From Pseudoflavitalea sp. G-6-1-2 (GTDB lineage Bacteria > Bacteroidota > Bacteroidia > Chitinophagales > Chitinophagaceae), in contig NZ_JABBGB010000001.1 in NCBI RefSeq assembly GCF_012927185.1, positions 1,116,001 to 1,180,000 of the forward strand: a stretch of 64,000 bases of DNA, read 5' to 3'. Positions 24,401 to 33,540 of the stretch are shown piece by piece. How positions within the stretch are numbered: the first letter of the stretch is position 1; the number at the start of each line of letters is the position of its first letter. A model generated the notes under the pieces. The model was not told the origin of the DNA and did not search any database. It saw only the letters and a program-made list of their open reading frames with translations. The translations under genes were made by a program, and so were the position numbers.

Positions 24401-25531
24401 ATGGCCATCCGAACCTTCACGAGGCGTTTCTTTATCATTGCCAATATAGTTACTGTAGCTATATTTCTGATGGCGAGTGCCAATGCGTTTCTCCATCCGG
24501 ATAAATGGTGGTTCTTCGCAATCCTTGGCCTCGCATTTCCTTTTTTACTGGTGCTTACATTGCTTTTTCTGGTTGGATGGCTCATCGTCCGATCCCGCTG
24601 GACCTTGCTTTCGTTTGTTGCGCTTCTGCTCGGATTTACCAATATCCGGGCACTGATTGGGTTTCATTTCAATGCAGATTTTGCAGAGAAAAAGAAAGAA
24701 ACCTCCCTGCGCATACTCACCTGGAATGTAAAGTGGTTCGACGAACAGACAAAAGACAAGAACGCCAAACGCCCCGGTTACCGACCCCAGATGCTCGATT
24801 TTATTCAAAAAGAAAATGCAGACGTGCTCTGCTTTCAGGAATACTACGAACCGGGTCCCAACGGGGTTTACAGCAATATGAAAGATATCAGAAATATGGG
24901 GTATCCATATTTTTACCGCTCTATCGATTACGGAAAAAAAGGAGGCCATACAGAAATGGGATCTGCCATCTTTTCAAAATACCCGATCGTCGATTCCGGA
25001 AGAATCGTTTATAATGGCCCTGTTCAACTCAGAGGGGCCGAAAGCCTTATCTGGTGCGATATCGATGTAAATGGAGAAACTACCCGCATCTATACTACCC
25101 ACCTGCAGAGTGTGCTGCTGCAGAAAAAAGATTATCGGGATCTGGCCATTATCCGCAATGCCGAAGACAGTATTGTGGAGGCCTCCAAATCGATTATCCG
25201 CAAACTGAAGCAGGGTTATTCTCTGCGTGGCGATCAGGTGGATGTTGTACGCGAACAGCTGGATAAATGTCCACACCCCGAAGTGATCTGTGGCGACTTC
25301 AACGATGTACCTAACTCCTACACTTATTTCCGCATCCGTGGCGACCGCCGGGACGCCTTTGTAGAAAAGGGCGAAGGCTTCGGAAGAACCTTCTCCAATC
25401 TCTCGCCAACACTGCGCATCGATTATATCATGGCCGACAAAAAATTTGACGTAGAACAATACAAACGCAGACTGTTACCGTATTCGGATCACTACCCCGT
25501 AATTGCGGATCTCCGGCTGAAGAACCGCTGA
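24401..25531 (+). CDS. Membrane-anchored endonuclease/exonuclease/phosphatase family protein
   Basis: 376 aa. Three hydrophobic segments fill about residues 10-95, then an EEP catalytic domain: ILTWNVKWFDEQ, VLCFQEYYEP (metal-binding Glu), IYTTHLQS (catalytic His), VICGDFNDVPNSYTY, LRIDYIMADKKF and the final SDHYPVIADL (Asp-His). All catalytic positions appear intact. EEP enzymes cleave phosphodiester bonds in nucleic acids, phospholipids or inositol phosphates; the membrane-anchored Bacteroidota type has no assigned substrate. It is 9 bases downstream of the second rhomboid gene. Confidence 0.88.
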   Translation: MAIRTFTRRFFIIANIVTVAIFLMASANAFLHPDKWWFFAILGLAFPFLLVLTLLFLVGWLIVRSRWTLLSFVALLLGFTNIRALIGFHFNADFAEKKKETSLRILTWNVKWFDEQTKDKNAKRPGYRPQMLDFIQKENADVLCFQEYYEPGPNGVYSNMKDIRNMGYPYFYRSIDYGKKGGHTEMGSAIFSKYPIVDSGRIVYNGPVQLRGAESLIWCDIDVNGETTRIYTTHLQSVLLQKKDYRDLAIIRNAEDSIVEASKSIIRKLKQGYSLRGDQVDVVREQLDKCPHPEVICGDFNDVPNSYTYFRIRGDRRDAFVEKGEGFGRTFSNLSPTLRIDYIMADKKFDVEQYKRRLLPYSDHYPVIADLRLKNR

Positions 25532-25540
25532 TAAAATCAG

Positions 25541-25548
25541 TATATTTG
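25541..25548 (+). promoter_or_regulatory. Probable cysS -7 element
   Basis: TATATTTG matches TAnnTTTG exactly, 54 bases before the cysS ATG. A -33 match at standard spacing was not found. Confidence 0.4.
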
Positions 25549-25602
25549 CCCGGAAACATACCTGTTATTGAACCTCTGCAGATATTGTATCAATAATTTT
25601 TT

Positions 25603-27099
25603 ATGAGTGAGTTGAAAGTCCTTAATTCTTACACGAGGCAGAAAGAAGTTTTTACACCCATCACACCCGGGCATGTGGGCATGTATGTGTGCGGACCAAC
25701 CGTTAGTGGCGAAAGCCATCTGGGGCATGCGCGTCCGTTTATCACCTTCGATGTGATTTACCGTTACCTGCTCCATCTCGGATACAAAGTGCGTTATGTG
25801 CGCAACATTACCGATGCCGGTCACTTTGAAGAAGAAGGAAGGGCTGCGGAAGACAAAATCTCCAGCAAGGCTGTACTCGAAAAACTCGAACCGATGGAGC
25901 TGGTGCAGAAATACACCAATCTCTTCCATTGGGCCATGCTCCAGTTCAATAATCTTGAGCCGAGCATCGAGCCTACAGCAACAGGTCATATTGTTGAACA
26001 GATTGAAATGATCAAAGCCATCATCGAAGCAGGTTATGCCTACGAAGTGAATGGCTCAGTATATTTCGACATTAAGAAATACTCCGAAAACTATCCTTAC
26101 GGAAAGCTCAGCGGAAGAGTGCTCGACGAGCAACTCGAAACTTCCCGTGAACTCGAAGGTCAGGATGAGAAAAGAAATAAAGCAGACTTCGCTTTATGGA
26201 AAGCGGCGCCACCGGAGCATATCATGCGATGGGTTAGCCCCTGGGGCGAAGGTTTCCCCGGATGGCATATCGAGTGCTCTGCCATGGCAACAAAATATCT
26301 CGGCGGTCAATTCGATATTCATGGCGGCGGTATGGACCTCCAGTTTCCGCACCACGAAAGTGAAATTGCTCAAAGCACCATCTGCAATAAAGAAACGCCT
26401 GCCCGTTACTGGCTTCACAATAACATGATTACGGTGAACGGCAAAAAAATGGGCAAGAGCTACAACAACCAGATCAAGCTCACCGAAATGTTTGCCGGCA
26501 CGCATCCTTTGCTGGAACAGGCTTACGGCCCAATGACCATTCGTTTCTTTATTCTTCAAACGCATTACCGCAGCACGCTCGACTTTGGTAACGAGGCACT
26601 GCAGGCAGCAGAAAAAGGATTCAAGCGACTCTGGGAAGCCTACGAGAATCTGCAGAAGCTCGATGTTCCTGAGCAGGACAGCAATGCTGCCGACGAAGCG
26701 CTCAACAGCAAAGTGAATGATCTGCTCTCCGGCATGGATGAATTCATGAGCGACGATTTCAACACCGCAAAAGTGCTGGCGAATCTCTTTGAACTCGTGC
26801 CTGTGATCAACTCTATCAAAGACAAACATATTGCTGTATCAGCCCTGAGCAATGCAACGCTGAACAGACTGAAAAAATACTTCAAAGAATACATCGAGAA
26901 TATCCTTGGACTTCGCAGCGAAAATGCAGGAGACAATGGCAGGCTCGATGGGGTACTCGATCTGCTGATCGATATCCGCAAAGATGCCCGCACCAAAAAA
27001 GACTATGCAACATCTGACAAAATCAGAAATCAGTTGCAGGAGCTGGGGATTCTGTTGAAGGATGAGAAAGACGGAAGTGTCGGTTATTCGTTTCAGTAA
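25603..27099 (+). CDS. cysS: Cysteinyl-tRNA synthetase
   Basis: 498 aa, full length. The class I HIGH motif appears as HLGH in SGESHLGHARPF, preceded by the zinc ligand Cys in MYVCGPTV; further zinc ligands lie in WHIECSAMA and FPHHESEIAQ. The KMSKS loop reads KKMGKSYNN, with Gly at the central Ser position. The C-terminal DALR helical domain is present (FNTAKVLANLFELV). It charges tRNA-Cys in the cytoplasm. It appears to be transcribed alone from a nearby promoter. Confidence 0.96.
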   Translation: MSELKVLNSYTRQKEVFTPITPGHVGMYVCGPTVSGESHLGHARPFITFDVIYRYLLHLGYKVRYVRNITDAGHFEEEGRAAEDKISSKAVLEKLEPMELVQKYTNLFHWAMLQFNNLEPSIEPTATGHIVEQIEMIKAIIEAGYAYEVNGSVYFDIKKYSENYPYGKLSGRVLDEQLETSRELEGQDEKRNKADFALWKAAPPEHIMRWVSPWGEGFPGWHIECSAMATKYLGGQFDIHGGGMDLQFPHHESEIAQSTICNKETPARYWLHNNMITVNGKKMGKSYNNQIKLTEMFAGTHPLLEQAYGPMTIRFFILQTHYRSTLDFGNEALQAAEKGFKRLWEAYENLQKLDVPEQDSNAADEALNSKVNDLLSGMDEFMSDDFNTAKVLANLFELVPVINSIKDKHIAVSALSNATLNRLKKYFKEYIENILGLRSENAGDNGRLDGVLDLLIDIRKDARTKKDYATSDKIRNQLQELGILLKDEKDGSVGYSFQ

Positions 27100-27142
27100 G
27101 TACCAAGAGCCCGCCCTGTACGCTTACTTAAACCTTAACTGA

Positions 27143-28123
27143 ATGACCATTCATAAAGTGTTTGTGCTATGCAGCATACTGTTTACTTCTGTATGCCTGA
27201 TCTCCTGTTCAAAAAAATCAGGGAAAGAAACTACACCTGCGCCTGAACCAGATATCGTGTTATCTCAGGGGTGGGACACTATCAGTGTATCCCCAACTTA
27301 CATTTATGACCTTCATTTCGGAGATCCGATGGTTGGCTATTTATTGGGTGGTCCTATACAAAAGACAACCGATGGTGGTAAAACCTGGAAGCCTACCAAA
27401 TCGCAACCCGAATTTTCCGGTCCCAATTGTTTCTTCCTGAATGCCAATACTGGCTGGGTTTCTTCCAGAAACTTCATCTATAAAACTACCGATGGGGGCG
27501 ATTCCTGGGAAAAAATACTACTTCTTATTGAAGGAGCCGTTGCAGGAGCTCCAACCAGGATTCAATTTTTGGATGAGCATATTGGTTATTGTATCACCGA
27601 ATCGGGATTAATCAAAACAAATGACGGAGGATATACATGGTCGTGGGCATTCAAGAATGTAACAGGGCCCCGTGTTGGAACCGGACTTTACATCTTAGAC
27701 CCACTCACAGGGTGGGCTGCCGGAAATGGAGGCATTAACAGAGTAGTCGACGGAGTTGATGCAGGTAAAACCACTATCGACGATGTTGCCGTGCATGCCA
27801 TTCAGTTCTTCAATGCAAACAGTGGTCTGGCACTTGGCTTTTCCGGAAAACTATTCAAAACAGATGATGGCGGAAAAACCTGGAACCTGAGCATGACTCT
27901 AGACCTTAAAAACGCCATCGATCTTCACTTTTTTGATAAAGAGAACGGATACGTCAGTGGAAGTAATGGAGTCGTAAAAATTTCAGGAGAGCAAGCGGAA
28001 AAGGTAGTTCAGGTGAAAAATGATGCTGCACATATTGGCGAACTACACTTTATCAGCAATAAAAAAGGATTTGTTGGTGATATGAGATACAGGCGGTTGT
28101 TCCGTTACAATGCTCCCAACTGA
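27143..28123 (+). CDS. YCF48/BNR-repeat lipoprotein (first of two)
   Basis: 326 aa. Lipoprotein signal peptide with lipobox LISC (Cys at about 22). The body is built from beta-propeller repeats of the YCF48/sialidase BNR type: TTDGGKTWK, TTDGGDSWEK, TNDGGYTWSW and TDDGGKTWN, each preceded by a GY/GW segment such as TGWAAGNGG. These propellers are structural scaffolds; the photosystem-assembly label of Ycf48 does not transfer here. A paralogue lies at 28866-29891 with mnmD between them on the opposite strand. The stop codon abuts the mnmD stop with no bases between (TGATCA). Function unknown, probably periplasm-facing. Confidence 0.83.
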   Translation: MTIHKVFVLCSILFTSVCLISCSKKSGKETTPAPEPDIVLSQGWDTISVSPTYIYDLHFGDPMVGYLLGGPIQKTTDGGKTWKPTKSQPEFSGPNCFFLNANTGWVSSRNFIYKTTDGGDSWEKILLLIEGAVAGAPTRIQFLDEHIGYCITESGLIKTNDGGYTWSWAFKNVTGPRVGTGLYILDPLTGWAAGNGGINRVVDGVDAGKTTIDDVAVHAIQFFNANSGLALGFSGKLFKTDDGGKTWNLSMTLDLKNAIDLHFFDKENGYVSGSNGVVKISGEQAEKVVQVKNDAAHIGELHFISNKKGFVGDMRYRRLFRYNAPN

Positions 28124-28804
28124 TCAACCCAATTTCGACGCCCTCACCATTTCTCTCTTTCCCGGAGGACCCGGAATTTTTTCAATGCTGAAACCTGCTG
28201 CCATCATTGCCCTTCTTACATCGCCTTTAGAGCAGTAAGTTGTCAAAATCCCGCCGGGAACCAGCATTTTATGCAACGTGTTGAAAATCTCCGTTGTCCA
28301 TAATTCGGGCTGGGCCGATGGAGCAAAGGCGTCATAATAAATCAGGTCAACCGGCCCCAACCCGTTGTATTGTTGTAACGTAGTTCTTTGTTTAGTGAAG
28401 CTGAAACCGGGAGTGATTTGCTGCGCACTGTTCCAGTTGCAGGTATGAAGCTGCAGAAAATATGGCTGCAGTTCGGGAGCCTGCATCTGATCGCAATAGT
28501 TCAGCTGAGTGTAGATATCAGCTTCCAGCGGAAAGGCTTCGAGTGTTTCATAGCTGATGCCAATGCCGGCCTGCTGGCTTTCGTGCAGGGTCAGCAATGC
28601 GTTCAGCCCGGTTCCGAACCCCATTTCGAGTATACGCAGGTGCTTATATGTGTGATCTTTTTCCATCATATAATGCAATCCTGCACCAATGAATACATGC
28701 ATCGATTCCTGTATCGCTCCGTGTTTGGAATGATAGGTTACTCCTGATGAGGGAATTGCGATCGTAACTGATCCGTCGGCGGTGGGTATGATCTCAGGCT
28801 TCAT
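28124..28804 (-). CDS. mnmD: tRNA mnm5s2U34 methyltransferase MnmD-like (DUF752)
   Basis: 226 aa. The N-terminus TADGSVTIAIPSSGVTYHSKHGAIQES is characteristic of the DUF752/MnmD family (methyltransferase half of E. coli MnmC); the SAM motif is ILEMGFGTGLNALLTL and the catalytic region reads VDLIYYDAFAPSAQPELWT, followed by YCSKGDVRRAMMAAGF. The enzyme completes the mnm5 modification of wobble uridine 34 in tRNA. The oxidase half of MnmC is absent, as usual in stand-alone MnmD. Its stop codon directly abuts that of the convergent YCF48-like gene, with no room for a terminator between them. Confidence 0.9.
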   Translation of the reverse strand: MKPEIIPTADGSVTIAIPSSGVTYHSKHGAIQESMHVFIGAGLHYMMEKDHTYKHLRILEMGFGTGLNALLTLHESQQAGIGISYETLEAFPLEADIYTQLNYCDQMQAPELQPYFLQLHTCNWNSAQQITPGFSFTKQRTTLQQYNGLGPVDLIYYDAFAPSAQPELWTTEIFNTLHKMLVPGGILTTYCSKGDVRRAMMAAGFSIEKIPGPPGKREMVRASKLG

Positions 28805-28865
28805 TCAACCCGTAAAACTAGGAAGCTATGCATCAATGCCAAAAAAATAATAACTTCAATCTCTA

Positions 28866-29891
28866 ATGCGCACACGTATGAACATAAGTCTGAAATTTCT
28901 GGTTCCGGCAATTGTAACCGCAATCAGTGCCGCCGGATGTGTAAGAGGCGATAATCCTATCGTCAGGCGCGAAGATCCCAGAAACTCCAATGGTGTGAAA
29001 CCTATTTATGGTGAAGGATGGAAGGCACAGGAAAATGTAGGAGTCGATTATTGGGACGTGTTCTTTCCCACCGATAAACTGGGCTTCCTCGCAGGAATGG
29101 GCTCCAATACCAGAGGGATTTCCCGATCCGAAGACGGAGGCCTTACATGGAGCAAAGCTACCACCAGTGGGGCTTCTGGCTATTACAATCTATACTTCTT
29201 AAATGAAGATAACGGATGGGCTGTAGGTGATAGTATGATCTCCTACACTACCGATAAAGGCAAAACCTGGAAGGATATGGAAAGTATCCCCCTCACCAGC
29301 GGCGGAAAGAAACCCGTCACTGCTGATGTATATTTCCCGAATAAAGATACCGGCTATGCCGTTACTGCCATTGGAATGCTGCAAAGCTTCGATGGTGGAA
29401 AAAACTGGTCTAAGATTGCTGCCTCTCCCACCAATGTAACTGCCGCGGCATATTACAATACTAAAGATGGAATTATAGGTACTACTACGGGCATCAGAAT
29501 TACTGACGACAGCTCTAAAACCTACAAGAACGGAACGGGATCAACCAGTCGAATCATAACAATACAACTTCTGGGAGCCAACGAAGCAGTTTGCATCGAC
29601 CAGGCCGGCATTTTGTGGGCTTCTACCGACAAAGGCCTTACCTGGACAAAAAAGCTTACGTTCAGCGACGATTATTTCGATATCGCTTTCTCAAGCCTTA
29701 ACGAAGGATATGTAATGACGAGAAACAAAGTGTGGAAAATATCCAACGGAGCTGTTGCTGGCACCCTTCCTGTTTTGTATTATCCTCTGTTCACCGACGC
29801 CCAACTGATGGAATGCCACTTCCTCCCAGACCTGAGCAAAGGGTGGGTGATTTATCAGGATAATATACTGTTCCGCTACGTGAAACCATAA
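28866..29891 (+). CDS. YCF48/BNR-repeat lipoprotein (second of two)
   Basis: 341 aa (ATG 28878 is an alternative start). Lipobox SAAGC places the lipidated Cys at about 25. BNR-type propeller repeats recur: SEDGGLTWSKA, TTDKGKTWKD, SFDGGKNWSKI and STDKGLTWTKK, with NEDNGWAVGD and KDTGYAVTA between. It is a diverged paralogue of the lipoprotein at 27143, sharing length, architecture and the final NxxxFRY-type ending. The AlkA-like gene follows 5 bases after the stop, so the two are probably co-transcribed even though their functions seem unrelated. Role unknown. Confidence 0.83.
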   Translation: MRTRMNISLKFLVPAIVTAISAAGCVRGDNPIVRREDPRNSNGVKPIYGEGWKAQENVGVDYWDVFFPTDKLGFLAGMGSNTRGISRSEDGGLTWSKATTSGASGYYNLYFLNEDNGWAVGDSMISYTTDKGKTWKDMESIPLTSGGKKPVTADVYFPNKDTGYAVTAIGMLQSFDGGKNWSKIAASPTNVTAAAYYNTKDGIIGTTTGIRITDDSSKTYKNGTGSTSRIITIQLLGANEAVCIDQAGILWASTDKGLTWTKKLTFSDDYFDIAFSSLNEGYVMTRNKVWKISNGAVAGTLPVLYYPLFTDAQLMECHFLPDLSKGWVIYQDNILFRYVKP

Positions 29892-29896
29892 ACTGA

Positions 29897-30505
29897 ATGT
29901 CTTACACCATACATCTCAGTAAGGACAAGCGTTTCAAAAAGCTCATCGACGGCCGCGAACCATATGTGCTTACTATAAAAAAAGACATTTGCGTATACCT
30001 CTGCGCAAGCATCATGAGCCAGCAACTTTCAACCAAAGTTGCTGATGTGATCTATCGCCGCTTTCTCGATCTCTATGGAGGCAAAATTCCAAAGCCACAA
30101 CAGATAATCGATACCGAACACGAAACACTCAGAGGTATCGGCCTGTCGAATGCGAAAGCCAATTACGTGCGCAATGTGGCCAGCTTCGCCATTGAACAAG
30201 GCCTCGATCATAAGGTACTGGGCAAAATGAGCAATGAAGAGGTGATTCAATACCTCACCCAAATCAAGGGTGTTGGAAAATGGACGGTGGAAATGCTGCT
30301 GATGTTTGCCCTTGGCCGTGAAGATGTTTTCTCTCCCGATGATCTCGGCTTGCAGAATGCCATGATCCATATTTACAAACTGAACAGGGAAGATAAAAAG
30401 CAATTCCGCGAAAAACTGCTCTCCATCTCCTCCAAATGGAGTCCTTACCGAACTTATGCATGCCTGCATCTCTGGCATTGGAAAGACAATACTCCACTGA
30501 AATAA
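29897..30505 (+). CDS. DNA-3-methyladenine glycosylase II, AlkA-like HhH-GPD protein
   Basis: 202 aa, the compact form without the N-terminal AlkA domain. The HhH-GPD core is clear: CASIMSQQLSTKVADVIYRRF, LRGIGLSNAKANYVRNVA, then the hairpin ITQIKGVGKWTVEMLLMF-type motif (YLTQIKGVGKWTVEML) and the catalytic Asp in DVFSPDDLGLQ. It excises alkylated purines in base-excision repair. It starts 5 bases after the second YCF48-like gene. The compact size resembles archaeal and yeast Mag-type glycosylases; substrate range is not predictable. Confidence 0.9.
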   Translation: MSYTIHLSKDKRFKKLIDGREPYVLTIKKDICVYLCASIMSQQLSTKVADVIYRRFLDLYGGKIPKPQQIIDTEHETLRGIGLSNAKANYVRNVASFAIEQGLDHKVLGKMSNEEVIQYLTQIKGVGKWTVEMLLMFALGREDVFSPDDLGLQNAMIHIYKLNREDKKQFREKLLSISSKWSPYRTYACLHLWHWKDNTPLK

Positions 30506-30509
30506 AAAT

Positions 30510-30532
30510 CCCGGCCACTTTGCAGTACCGGG
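30510..30532 (-). terminator. Weak terminator hairpin before the RDD gene end
   Basis: CCCGG (30510-30514) pairs with CCGGG (30528-30532). On the minus strand it is followed by ATTTTTATT, so it may end RDD transcription. The stem is only 5 bp. Confidence 0.4.
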
Positions 30533-30558
30533 ACTATCGTAACAGTTCTGAAATATTT

Positions 30559-31044
30559 CTATGCTCTTCTCACAACCGCTGTGCGGGTGAAATCGTCGTG
30601 CCAGGGATACTGAATAAACAATGCGATCACAAACTCAAAAGGAATGAACCGGCAGATCGAACGGAAGAAAGCATCTTTCCACGTAATGCGCGCGCCATCT
30701 TCCCGAACAGCCATTGTGCCTGTTACATACTTGCCTACTGTTCTTCCATTGGTAGCGGCTTCCATGATGGTATAGTAAAGAATGTATATCGCAAATATGA
30801 TAGCATACAACCAGGCAACAGCAGTTCCGCTGGGTGCAGCGGGTCCCTCGTATTGGTTGTAAGTGTCTCTGATATAGGCTGCGTAATAAAAGATCATATA
30901 AACAATTGCAACCCCTCCCGATACAATTGATAACAATATCCAGTCGATGAGCAGGTTTACAAAACGAAGGCCTTTCGGTGCGTGTTCGTACTGTACTTCT
31001 TCATTGAGGTCGGCGAGGAGGTCGGGAGAATTATCGTGTTCCAT
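30559..31044 (-). CDS. RDD family membrane protein
   Basis: 161 aa from ATG 31044 (MEHDNSPDLLADLNEE). The RDD signature begins after an acidic N-terminus: HAPKGLRFVNLLIDWILLS with the conserved Arg and Asp, then two more membrane segments and TNGRTVGKYVTGTMAV, the second conserved block, plus FRSICRFIPFE. Three transmembrane helices are predicted. RDD proteins are poorly understood, with some reported to act in ion transport or as accessory subunits. The in-frame region upstream of 31044 is hydrophobic but looks non-coding. No operon partner is clear. Confidence 0.88.
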   Translation of the reverse strand: MEHDNSPDLLADLNEEVQYEHAPKGLRFVNLLIDWILLSIVSGGVAIVYMIFYYAAYIRDTYNQYEGPAAPSGTAVAWLYAIIFAIYILYYTIMEAATNGRTVGKYVTGTMAVREDGARITWKDAFFRSICRFIPFEFVIALFIQYPWHDDFTRTAVVRRA

Positions 31045-31108
31045 GGTGGTAGCGTTTGAGGCGGCAAAAAACAAAAAAAAATCTGAACGGCAAATTAAAT
31101 GAAATGAA

Positions 31109-31159
31109 GAACCCCGGATAGTTTGTATTCTCATTGAAAATACAAACTATCCGGGGTTC
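31109..31159. repeat. 21-bp perfect inverted repeat between RDD and S46 genes
   Basis: Positions 31109-31129 and 31139-31159 are exact reverse complements around a 9-base loop, giving a very stable hairpin on either strand. It lies just downstream of the minus-strand S46 peptidase stop (31181) and upstream of the RDD start (31044). No clean T tract follows on the minus strand (TTCATTTCATTT), so it may act as a transcription terminator, mRNA-stabilising end or both. Confidence 0.75.
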
Positions 31160-31180
31160 CTGTAAGTTGAGGTAGAACAA

Positions 31181-33343
31181 TTATTTCACCAGCTTCAACT
31201 CATTGATGAGGTTGGTAGCCCCACCCAGTTTGTCGATGCACCAGAGTACATATCTGATGTCTACACAGATGGTGCGATTGTACACCGGATCGAACTGGAT
31301 CTTATGGCTGAGCGCTTCGTAGTTGCCGTCGAATGCCAGACCGATAAGGTTTCCGTTTGCATCGATTACAGGCGAACCTGAGTTACCGCCTGTGATATCG
31401 TTGGTGGTAATGAAACCAATCACCAGATCTTTACGAACAGGATCAGCATACTGGCCATAATCTTTTTTCTTAGCCAGTTCCAGCAGTTTTGCAGGAAGAT
31501 CGAATTCGTAATCACCGGGTTTGTATTTTTCGAGAATGCCTTTCATGGTAGTGATGTAATCGTACTTCACCGCATCGGCAGGTGCATAGCTTTTTACATT
31601 ACCGAAGCTTACGCGCATGGTGAAGGTTGCATCGGGGTACATCTTCTTCGCTTTCACCGGATCCATTTCGAGCACGCCTTTCAGATACAGTCTTCCGAGT
31701 TCTGCGTTCTTTGAATTGAATTGCTGCGCAAGCGGAAGATATTTTCCCTGCCAGTTCTTTACGAATGCGCTGGCTGTTGCATAGGCAGGATCGGCCTGCA
31801 ATACAGAGCCATCGGGGTTTTTAGTGAAGGCATCCCATTTGGCATCGTTCAGGATCATGGTATTGCTGAACACAGATGCTGCGTATTTTTTCCAGGTTGC
31901 ATCATCATCCAAACTACCGTAGTTGCCTTTTACACTTTCGAAGAAGCCGATAGGGTGCTGGCTCTTGTCGATATCGTTGTAGAACAGTTGCAATACAGTT
32001 CCTACGATCTTCTGATCGGAAACTGTGTTCTCGCTTTTCAGCAGTTCCGCTCTTGCTTCTTTTGCTGCTTCCACTGCTTTGGCAATATCTGCAGAGCTTC
32101 CTTTTTTAACGATGGCATTTTCTACCTGTTGCAGTGATGCTGCAAAACCAAGCAACGGAGATCCGAATACACCTTCGTTGAGGTAGATCTGGTGTTTGCT
32201 GTATGGGCGCCATGCATCGTACACTTTACCCCAGTCGCTGAAAATATTTGCGAACTCAGGTTTGCCATTGGCCCATTGCTGAAACTTCGCTTCTGCAGCT
32301 TGCTTCTGACCGAGCACATTGTACTTGATCAGTTGTTTGGATTCTCCGTCGAAGAACTTCCAGTAGTTGGCGATAGAAGCATAATCACTGGCGAGTTTAA
32401 GACGGGTTGCCGGATCTTTCTTCATTTCTTCCAGCATATATTTCAGGCGCATATCGCGCAGGTTCACCACTGTTGGATTGGCGATATCGATCTTCTGCTT
32501 TACTCCGTATGATGATTCATAACGGTTGGTACTGCCGGGGTATCCGTAGATCATGGAGTAGTCGCCATCTTTGATTCCTTTAATTGAAACCGGCAGGAAG
32601 TGTTTGGGTTTCAGCGGAACGTTGTTGGGAGAATAATCTGCATTAGCGCCGTCTTTGCCGCTGTATACGCGGAATACAGAGAAGTCGCCGGTGTGGCGTG
32701 GCCACTCCCAGTTATCGGTATCTCCACCGAATTTGCCGATGCTCTCTGGTGGTGCACCAACAAGGCGGATATCGTTGAATCGCTGATACACGAACATCAG
32801 AAACTGATTGCCCTTGAACATTGGGCTGATCTTTCCGATGATATTTTTAGAAACATCCGAGTAACGTGCATTGATCTCTGCAATGATGGCATTTTGTTTG
32901 GAAAGACGCTCAGTTCCTGTAAGTCCTTTCAAGGCTTCTTCCACTTCTTTTGTTACATCATCGATCTTGATAAGGAAATCTGCATACAGGCCGGGAGACG
33001 GGATCTCCTGTTGTTTGGTCTTGGCCCAGAATCCTTCTTTGAGATAGTTCGCTGCTACTGTGCTGGCCGATGCGATGGCATCATATCCGCAGTGGTGGTT
33101 AGTGAAGATAAGTCCTTCATTGCTCACGATCTCACCTGTACAGAAACCTCCGAAAATAATGATGGCATCTTTGATCGAAGCCTTATTCACAGAATACAAT
33201 TGCTCTTTGGTGAGCTTCAGTCCACGCTTCACCATGTCGTTATACACTTGCTGACCCAACAGCATCGGCAGCCACATGCCTTCGTCGGCCATGCTGCGGA
33301 ATAACGACATACACAATACAATCGTTACCAGAAATTTTTTCAT
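31181..33343 (-). CDS. S46 family dipeptidyl-peptidase, DPP7-like
   Basis: 720 aa from ATG 33343. Signal peptide (about 1-19), then the S46 N-terminus DEGMWLP. The catalytic residues are His84 (FTNHHCGYDAI), an Asp near 225 in TDNWEWPRHTGDF, and Ser655 (GGNSGSPVID). Residue 673, which in Porphyromonas distinguishes DPP7 (Gly) from the Asp/Glu-specific DPP11 (Arg), is Gly in AFDGNYEA, favouring DPP7-type specificity for hydrophobic P1 residues. These enzymes remove dipeptides from oligopeptides in the periplasm, supporting amino-acid nutrition. Monocistronic, with a 21-bp inverted repeat after the gene. Confidence 0.93.
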   Translation of the reverse strand: MKKFLVTIVLCMSLFRSMADEGMWLPMLLGQQVYNDMVKRGLKLTKEQLYSVNKASIKDAIIIFGGFCTGEIVSNEGLIFTNHHCGYDAIASASTVAANYLKEGFWAKTKQQEIPSPGLYADFLIKIDDVTKEVEEALKGLTGTERLSKQNAIIAEINARYSDVSKNIIGKISPMFKGNQFLMFVYQRFNDIRLVGAPPESIGKFGGDTDNWEWPRHTGDFSVFRVYSGKDGANADYSPNNVPLKPKHFLPVSIKGIKDGDYSMIYGYPGSTNRYESSYGVKQKIDIANPTVVNLRDMRLKYMLEEMKKDPATRLKLASDYASIANYWKFFDGESKQLIKYNVLGQKQAAEAKFQQWANGKPEFANIFSDWGKVYDAWRPYSKHQIYLNEGVFGSPLLGFAASLQQVENAIVKKGSSADIAKAVEAAKEARAELLKSENTVSDQKIVGTVLQLFYNDIDKSQHPIGFFESVKGNYGSLDDDATWKKYAASVFSNTMILNDAKWDAFTKNPDGSVLQADPAYATASAFVKNWQGKYLPLAQQFNSKNAELGRLYLKGVLEMDPVKAKKMYPDATFTMRVSFGNVKSYAPADAVKYDYITTMKGILEKYKPGDYEFDLPAKLLELAKKKDYGQYADPVRKDLVIGFITTNDITGGNSGSPVIDANGNLIGLAFDGNYEALSHKIQFDPVYNRTICVDIRYVLWCIDKLGGATNLINELKLVK

Positions 33344-33484
33344 AAAAGAATCAATTTTAAAGAGCAAACGTACTTAGAAATTTGTAAACCGCTGCTTAAA
33401 GACCGATTAATGCTGTGTTTCAGCCGTTCGATAACGGCAATATGTTGCTGAATGGGAAGGGTTGACCGGGTCGATGTTACGCAT

Positions 33485-33513
33485 ATAAAAAAGTCCAGCT
33501 GTATGGCCGGACT
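33485..33513 (-). terminator. Terminator of the patatin-like gene
   Basis: On the minus strand AGTCCGGC pairs with GCTGGACT (one mismatch) around a 6-base loop, followed by a run of six T. It starts 28 bases after the stop codon. Confidence 0.7.
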
Positions 33514-33540
33514 ATGTGTATTGAATATGATAACGTTCCT

